From assembly GCA_024364735.1 (NCBI GenBank), contig JAGFNQ010000877.1:434001-498000 (forward strand): DNA of 64,000 nucleotides, written 5' to 3'. This DNA comes from Boesenbergia rotunda. Lineage: Eukaryota; Streptophyta; Magnoliopsida; Zingiberales; Zingiberaceae. The notes under the pieces were generated by a model. The model was not told the origin of the DNA, did not search any database, and saw only the letters and a program-made list of their open reading frames with translations. The position numbers were made by a program, and so were the translations under genes. Shown one piece after another: positions 57,686 through 64,000 of this stretch (within the stretch, counting starts at the first letter, position 1; each line of letters begins with the position of its first letter).

Positions 57686-58621
57686 TATTGAGGCAATCGG
57701 CCCTAAAATGATTGGAAGATCATGGTTTTGATATGTGGTGTGTGAATATATTTAAGGTTAGAGTGTTATGTTGTATTTGATATATGTGATTGAGTTTGCA
57801 GGACTTGGAGAATCACACATGGTGAACATATCCGAGGACGAGAGCCAAGGGAGGAGGACTCCAGGGGCAAGTCGGGAAGTGGACTTCAAGGGCACACGTA
57901 AAGGGTGGCATGGAGGTAAGCCAAGGAAAGGCTTGTATGTGCATCCGAGGGACGAGAGCCAGAGGAAGATGACTTCAAGGGGCGAGCCAAGGAGTAAACC
58001 TGAAGGCACACGTAAAGGAGTATGTGAAGAATGGCTGGGAGTGAGTGGGCAGTCGACTGGCCAGAGGCAGTCGACTGCCAAAACTCACAGAAGGTTTTCA
58101 GCCTTCTACCAGTCGACTGGGCCAGAGGCAGTCGACTAGTGTACCCCAAACACTAGCCGTTGGCGAGCTGTTGGCTAGCAATTAATGCTAGGCCAATCGA
58201 CTGTCCAAGGGGCAGGCGACTGGTGCGAGGCTGGACAGACTGCGATTTTGTCCTGTTCTCTTATAAAAGGAGGATCTTTTTGCACGTGAACGGTATGGTT
58301 CCGTACTGTAACGAAGTGCTGCTCGTGCAAAATGTCTTCTCATCTTCCTCTCTCTTCAATCACTATATTCTGTAAAGAGGAAGACAACACTGCTGTAAAG
58401 GTTTCTCCACCTGAAGGAGATTTTTCATAGTGAAGGTGGTGTACGTCCGTGGATCCTTGGATTAGTCACCCATTTGGGTGGATACCAAGTAAATTCTGAT
58501 TGTTAACATTGTTTTTATTGTACTTTGCATATTATTGTTTCCGCTGCGCTAACAACCTTGTAGAGATTCAACGATAAGTGCTATTCACCCCCCCCCCTCT
58601 AGCACGTCAGACGATCTATCA
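57686..58621 (+). repeat. SirC2 5' LTR, 936 bp
   Basis: Same family as SirC1; the first TG is TA. Contains a degenerate duplicated segment (57829 and 57943, ATCCGAGG start), then the palindrome array, TATA and transcript leader. Confidence 0.9.
58052..58270 (+). promoter_or_regulatory. Paired TCGAC palindromes and TATA box, SirC2
   Basis: GTCGAC-type cores at 58052/58070, 58112/58131 and 58196/58215 (18, 19, 19 bp apart), then TTATAAAAGGAGG at 58261. The array lies 40-210 bp upstream of TATA. Confidence 0.65.
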
Positions 58622-58622
58622 G

Positions 58623-58637
58623 TTGGTATCAAAGTCG
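58623..58637 (+). other. SirC2 primer-binding site
   Basis: TTGGTATCAAAGTCGG; one mismatch (CAAAG for CAGAG) from initiator tRNA-Met complement. Confidence 0.75.
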
Positions 58638-58679
58638 GTTCATTTTGGAAGAACTCACCGTCAACTGGAGCAAAGTGAA

Positions 58680-61600
58680 ATGGCATTTCAAGAGGGATAC
58701 TGTTGGGACCGGGTGCATGTCGACAAGGATACGAGTTCGTAAAATTTTAAATTTTTACGTGCAGCGGAAGAATTTGCATAAAATAATTTTCTAAATTATT
58801 TTAACTTCGTATCTAGCATGCAACCTTATGGTGTGTTGACATAATCATAAAATAAAACTTTGCGGAAAAGTAAACTAATTTACATTATACCTCTCGTAAC
58901 TCGAAGTAAGGGACGAGATCCAACCGTAGCGTCCCTTGGAAGCTCCGCCTCTATTCGCGTCCACGCCGAGTTCTCTTCGGGATGACTTCGCAAAGTCACG
59001 AGTTTTGTGCCGACGAGAACTACTAGATTCTCTATAGGCACAACAAGAAAGATCAAGAGAGGAAAGGGAAACTAACCACCAAGAAAACGGAATCGAATTC
59101 CGGGAAGAGAGGAGTCGCTATCCGCTTCTTCTTCTTCTTGTTTCGTTTCTCCTTCTTCTTGAAGCTCACGGCAACCTTGCTTGGTGTTGATAGGGTGCGC
59201 CGGCCCTAGCAAGGAAGGTGGGAGCCAACCCTAATTCTCCAAGAAGGGCGCCGGCCCTAAAGGAAAGGAGAGGGAGAAGAGAATAAGAGAGAGGGAGAGA
59301 GGAAGTTACTAATCTCAATTAGTAATTCGTAATAAGGACTTGCCTTTGGTTCCTTTATATAGTTGCAACTCCTTTGCTAAGTCTCCCTCTTAACGGAATT
59401 AACGGAATTAGTTATAAGAAATTTATCTTATAAATTCTCTTATTAATTATTCCGTTTAAGCCGAGTCTTATCATAACTAATTTATAATAAAACAAATTTT
59501 TCTTCTCTTTAAATTATGGAATAAATTTTATAAGAAATTTATAAACTTTCTTATTATGGAAAAATCAATTCATAATTGATTTTATAAAATTAAAATAAAC
59601 CAATTCATGGATTATTTTAACTTCCATAAAAAGAATAAATTTCTACAAATTTATTTATATAAATTTCTTTATACAAATTTATTTATCCATAATTTATAAA
59701 ATAAATCGCACTAGATTTATTTTATTAATTAAACCAATTAAATTGGTTTTTCTCCCTTTTAATGGCCGGCCAACCAAGGAGGGTTGGCACCCTCTTTGGC
59801 CGACCCAAACCGAGCCGAACCAACGCGAATTAAACTCATTTAATTCGTCCAAAAAGCCTTCAAAAGACTTAGCTATTTTAGCTTCCATTGCGCCTCTGAT
59901 TAACTCAGATTCGACTTATTTCTCTTGATCGGAAAATCCAATTTTCAACTAGTTTTAAATCCCTCGGATTACTCGTAGTGCGTGTGACTAAATAGGATTT
60001 CGATTTATGTTGGCCGTCTATAATCAACCAATTATAGAACGATCATGAGTGGCACCTAGTAGTACATCATGATCCCCAATTAATCGAAAGATCAACGGTT
60101 TGACCTCAGAAGAAATTATTCTGAAACCCTTCAGCAGCTCTAATGAATCGTGCCCCATTCCCTTCACCACCTTATACCCACATAGTTCAGGACACGGTCT
60201 ATGGTGTCAGTCCCCACTAGGCTGACTACGTCACACCTAGCCCAAGTAGTATCTTTCTCGTCCTTTGGATTTCTAATTACTCTCATGTATTTTAGAGACT
60301 CGCACTCTAAACATGATATACTCTGGCCAGAGGTTTTGAGTAACAATCCGACGATAGGCCTGGCTATACATCTCCTCGCAAGGAGTGGTGAATCCTTTGT
60401 AGGCTGTTCAAACATCTTCGGGCACTTCGGCTTATACCCAATCATCCTGGGTCCACACCTCCTTGGAGATGCTTGCTTAAGATGTTAAAGTATAAGTCTC
60501 CATGACCAAGATGACTTGAACACCGCAAGTCAAAGGAACATCGCACTTAAGCCGCAGTAAGAACTTCATTGACATATCTATATAGATAACCATATGAAGT
60601 TTTACAGCTAGTCACTCCAATGAACTAGTTCTCTTAACTAGCATCCATGTTTATCTCCGGACATCCCAATGTCACCAGCCAGTGAGAATCAGCTGATTAG
60701 AGAATAACCCATGCTAGTCTCAACAGAAATGATAGTGTCCGTTTTTATCAATTCATCGACTAGGGATATTTTCAATACTTCACATTTGCACATTTAGAGA
60801 TAATCACAAGTTGTGATCCCATCACAAATTCTCTTATGCTGTGAGTTGTATTGCGGATATTCAGTAGATGAGTTTAAGATCCCAATCAAATACACAAACA
60901 TGTACACTCAAATAGTGAATTATCATTTATTAAAATAAATGTTTACAATCATAAGGCGATTGCCTTAGGACACTTCTCTCATATCACTAGCACTGCACGA
61001 CCACCCTTCTTCGACGGGAACGACTTCGCGTACTAGAAAGGTAGGATGCAATATTATCTCATGTACGATATTGAAAATTGGATTAGTATTGTAGATGGAT
61101 TCGATGCACCCGTCTATGAAAGAGAAGAACCGACACCCATGAGATCCTGGTCGAAAGAGGTCATGAAGAGGGCGCAGTCCAATGCTAAGGCCACCACCAC
61201 ACGTCAGTGGGGGCTCTCAACGGAGCAACTCAACAAGTTGGGGCCGTTCAAGAGTGCCAAAGAATTGTTGGACAAACTGGTGGAACTGAACGAAGGGTCA
61301 AACGAGTCTAGAAGAGCAAAGAAAGACCTGCTCGTGGCCCAAGTCCAATCCCTGTCCATGAATAGCAACGAGACTGTCAGCTAGCTGCATGGAAGGGTGA
61401 AGGAGGTCATCAACGAACTCCATGTGATTGGAGAAAAGATTGAAAATTGAGATATCATCAGGTATGCCCTACAAGCCTTCCCGAGAATTACCTTGTGGGC
61501 ATCTATGGTGGATGCCTACAAAGTATCAAGGGATTTATCTTTAGTTAAATTAGACGATTTGTTTTGTGAATTTGAACTGCACAAGCAAGCTAACGTTTCG

Positions 61601-61989
61601 GCCAAAGAGAAATGTATTGCTTTTATTGCAGAAAAGGAGAAGAAGAAGAGGAAGGAGAAGAAGAAGGTGGTATACTCCTCCTCATCCGACTTAAAGGAGT
61701 CCAGCGCCTCTATGGATAGCGATCAAGAGGCTTTCATGGTAAGAAAGATGCGTAAGGTCTTCAAAAGTTTTTCTAACAAATCTTATGCTAGGAAAGGGTC
61801 CAAAGGCAAGGGTAAGGCCAAGGACATCATCTGCTACAACTGCCACCAAGAGGAACACATGAAGAACGAGTGCCCTCAACTAAAGAGAAGAGATGACAAG
61901 AAGGAGGAGAAGAAGAAAGGTGACAAGAAGAGGTCGATCGGAAAAGATAAGGGTGCCACCAACCTCAAGGCAACCTGGTATAATCCATC
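58680..61989 (+). pseudogene. SirC2 gag, split by a CopB LTR and broken
   Basis: The ATG at 58680 begins MAFQEGY, then the CopB LTR (58701-60992) interrupts. Gag resumes at 60993. Stops: TAG at 61034 (a Trp codon in SirC1), TAG at about 61382 (Gln) and TGA at about 61448. The CCHC knuckle (CYNCHQEEHMKNEC) has Glu where SirC1 has Gly. The end is cut by SirF2 at 61989, before the acidic and coiled-coil parts. Confidence 0.88.
58701..60992 (-). repeat. CopB solo LTR in SirC2 gag
   Basis: 2292 bp, TGTTGGGACC at 58701 to CACTAGCA at 60992; on the minus strand the first base pair is altered (TGCTAG for TGTTAG). TATA at 59361-59352. Flanks differ (GATAC left, CTGCA right), and about five bases of gag are missing at the site, so the ends are not from one clean insertion. 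Confidence 0.9.
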
Positions 61990-62404
61990 TGTTGGATCGA
62001 GAGAAACGATAGAGCGGGGGGGGGGGGTGAATATCGTAAAACGTTCGGATTAAGAAATAGAGAATGCCCAGTGGAAATTAACACAAACACACATAAACAC
62101 CAAGTTTTTTACATGGTTCGGAGTCGCGGTCGGCTCCTACTCCAAGGCCCACGGTCGTTGACCGTTTTCTGCGGGCAATTCTATATGTGTAAAAAGTTTA
62201 CAGGTATAGATTACAAGATTAGTAAAGTAAACTAAAAGAAAGCCGCTCTTAATTACCGACGTCCGGAGTAGATCGTATTTTTGAAGCAGAGAAACGTCGT
62301 TGGCACTTGTATCACGAGTCGAGAGGTTTCCGGAGCAGAGCGTGAGCGTAGAAGAGCGTGAATGCATTGGAAGAATTGATTACTTGAGGCCTTGGGGTCG
62401 AGGG

Positions 62405-62744
62405 CCTTTTTATAGCCCCTGGAGGCGCCCGGAACGTCGAGGGCGCCCCCCCCCCCCACGTGTCAGCTGATCCGAGTTCCTCTCGGTCAGCTTCGATCCC
62501 TTCAATCTCGGGATCAGGGTTTGACGGGGGCGCCTGGGACGTTGAGGGCGCCCGGGTTGACTGGGTCACCTCTTATCCGTTTGGGTTCGCTGGCTTCTAC
62601 TTCGTTAGCTTAAACTGGGGGCGCCCGGGACGCTGGGGGCGCCCGGGAGCATGGGGGGAGCCCCACCCATAAGCTGCTGAAGTACTTTTTTCGCTTCATC
62701 TATTTTGTATTCACCTTGGGGGCGCCCGGGACACTCCGGGTGCC
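62405..62744 (-). promoter_or_regulatory. Paired GGCGCC palindromes and TATA box, SirF2
   Basis: TATA (minus CTATAAAAAGG) at 62415-62405. Upstream cores at 62424/62442, 62529/62547, 62620/62638 and 62721/62739, every pair exactly 18 bp apart. Confidence 0.65.
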
Positions 62745-63027
62745 CTACTCAGCTGCTGCCTCACTCCTTTGAGACTCTCTGAGCTGCAAACACTCGTTCA
62801 TTCGGTCCTGCAACCAGGGTTAGTCCAAAATAATACAAGGCAATAATATGTTAGTTTTATATAGCCTTAGCTGTCTTGGTTCTGACTTTGGGTCTCCCAA
62901 ATGGAGCCCTAGGTCTAACCGACGCCTACTGTTCCCTCGTTGGGGAATGCGTCCTCACCTACTCCTCTCGGGAGAATTTACCTGATGCCAACCGGCTCCT
63001 CCGGTTGGACTTTTGCCCAGCTGTCCT

Positions 63028-63415
63028 TCGCCAGGTGCCTAGCTGTCCTTCGCCAAGTCTTCAGTACCAAGCTGTCCTTCGCCTGGTGCCTAGCAGTCCT
63101 TCGCTAGATCTTTTGATCCTGGCAATCCTTCGCCAGGTGCCTAGCATTCCTTCGCTAGGGCTTTATATCCTAGCATTCCTTCGCCAGGTGCCTACCAGTC
63201 CTTCGCTAGGGCTTTGTATCCTGGCATTCCTTCGCCAGGTGTCTAGCAGTCCTTCGCTAGGGCTTTGTATCCTGGCAGTCCTTCGCCAGGTGCCTAGCAG
63301 CCCTTCACTAGGACATTGTTTCCTGGCAGTCCTTCGCTAGGTGCCTACCAGCCCTTCACTAGGTCTTTGTTTCCTGGCAGTCCTTCGCCAGGTGCCTAGC
63401 AACCCTTCGCTAGGA
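63028..63415. repeat. 51-bp tandem repeat with two hairpins per unit
   Basis: Units recur at 63118, 63169, 63220, 63271 and so on. Each has CCTGGC-8 nt-GCCAGG and CCTAGC-8 nt-GCTAGG. The open 17-residue repeat frame on the plus strand follows from 51 being divisible by three and is probably not a gene. Confidence 0.88.
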
Positions 63416-63522
63416 CTTTTCCTGCACACTTGAGTAACATTGTTAGATCACCACTAATACTTAACTTTGAACCCTTTGCCAATATCAAAACAAGGTTCGA
63501 TATGGTCGTTCCTGCAACAACA

Positions 63523-63537
63523 ATCTCCCCATTTTTG
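63523..63537 (-). other. SirF2 polypurine tract
   Basis: The minus strand reads AAATGGGGAGAT before the LTR start. Confidence 0.7.
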
Positions 63538-64000
63538 ATTTATGGCAACACAATTCAAAGTTAAGTAAAAATTACAACAGTTAAGCAAGAAGGTTAAGAC
63601 CAATAACACATAGCAATAGTATAAAGTCTCAAACCAATGTAATTTTGAAAAAATTTCTCATACTCATACTCCCCCTGAATAATTGTTTTATAAAACAATA
63701 ATTAACTTAACTCTTAACTTTGACCTTACTCCCCCTGAATAATTGTTTTATAAAACAATAATTAACTTAACTCTTAACTTTGACCTTTCTTCCCCCTTTG
63801 ACATATATCAAAAACAATCATGGGTGAACAAGGTATCTAACAGGGATTTTTGAGTTTTTCTGAGTGCTTCATGTTTTTGACAAAGTATTTTTCAAAAATA
63901 GAGTAAAAGTATTTTCATTAGCAAAACATTTTACACTTAGATAATTTTCCATTATGAGAAGTTTTACAGGCCTAAAATTTTTTTTAAAAAAACTTTTACT
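63538..64000 (-). other. SirF2 3' non-coding region
   Basis: AT-rich with repeated CTCCCCCTG tracts. No coding sequence is seen before the window ends. Confidence 0.65.
63667..63786. repeat. Exact 60-bp tandem duplication
   Basis: 63667-63726 is repeated without change at 63727-63786. Each copy holds the 18-bp palindrome ATTGTTTTATAAAACAAT (63682, 63742). Confidence 0.95.

Larger units (their letters stand above)
57686..61989 (+). mobile_element. SirC2, SIRE-like copia, only LTR and gag left
   Basis: 5' LTR, primer site, start of gag, nested CopB LTR, rest of gag, then cut by SirF2 at 61989. Inserted into the SirF1 LTR after CAATC. No pol. Confidence 0.88.
61990..63522 (-). repeat. SirF2 3' LTR, 1533 bp
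   Basis: TGTTGTTGCAGG at 63522 to GATCCAACA at 61990 on the minus strand. U3 carries the 51-bp repeat array, then the GGCGCC pairs, TATA and transcript leader. Confidence 0.85.
61990..64000 (-). mobile_element. SirF2, SIRE-like copia, 3' end only
   Basis: On the minus strand the 3' LTR is 63522-61990, with a polypurine tract and 3' non-coding region to its right. The coding part lies beyond the window. Inserted in SirC2 gag after CCATC. Confidence 0.85.

Noticed and set aside
62876..63340. Plus-strand ORF with a 17-residue repeat
   Set aside because: It is the 51-bp LTR tandem repeat read in a frame that stays open because 51 is a multiple of three; no start context or family match.

Overview
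This is a stretch of flowering-plant nuclear DNA made almost entirely of LTR retrotransposons nested in one another. I recognise no host gene. The evidence is plant Ty1/copia and Ty3/gypsy polyproteins, primer-binding sites matching initiator tRNA-Met (TGGTATCAGAGC), long LTRs with TG...CA ends, and a dense nested layout typical of a large, repeat-rich angiosperm genome. I cannot name the species. Element names below are my own labels.

Layout. (1) 1-10673, minus: Tek1, a Ty3/gypsy chromovirus of Tekay/Del type with 3.5 kb LTRs; its left LTR runs off the window. (2) 10674-11320 and 35762-37800: older host sequence, namely a gag scrap, an LTR-like piece and a Tat/Athila-like 3' region. It is split by SirC1. 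(3) 11321-35761, minus: SirC1, a SIRE-like copia element. Two copia elements of another family (CopB1, 11949-18369, and CopB2, 18370-29137, both plus) are nested in it and fused by a deletion, and CopB2 itself carries a solo LTR (21451-23699). (4) 37801-39064: a small inversion holding an old copia end and the first 270 bp of the Tek2 LTR. (5) 39065-48640, plus: Tek2, a relative of Tek1 in which gag, protease and reverse transcriptase are replaced by one unfamiliar ORF (42604-43323). (6) 48677-53890, minus: CopB4, a half element joined to Tek2 through templated filler DNA. (7) 53891-57685, minus: SirF1, a second SIRE-like family. (8) 57686-61989, plus: SirC2, interrupted by a solo CopB LTR (58701-60992). 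(9) 61990-64000, minus: SirF2, entering from the right.

Almost every retrotransposon coding region is broken by stops, frameshifts or deletions, so none is an autonomous element as it stands. The main exception is the open 239-codon frame in Tek2, which looks like a very divergent Gag-like core between two hydrophobic ends with an acidic repeat. It is the best candidate for something undescribed.

Other signals worth following: (a) paired palindromes 18-19 bp apart just upstream of the TATA box in two different SIRE-like families; (b) complete intron signals in the long LTRs of Tek1 and Tek2, and in the leader of the CopB family; (c) a five-fold TTTCGGCCA array whose spacing is conserved between Tek1 and Tek2; (d) 51-bp hairpin repeats in the SirF2 LTR; (e) rearrangement scars (inversion, templated filler, mismatched target-site duplications).
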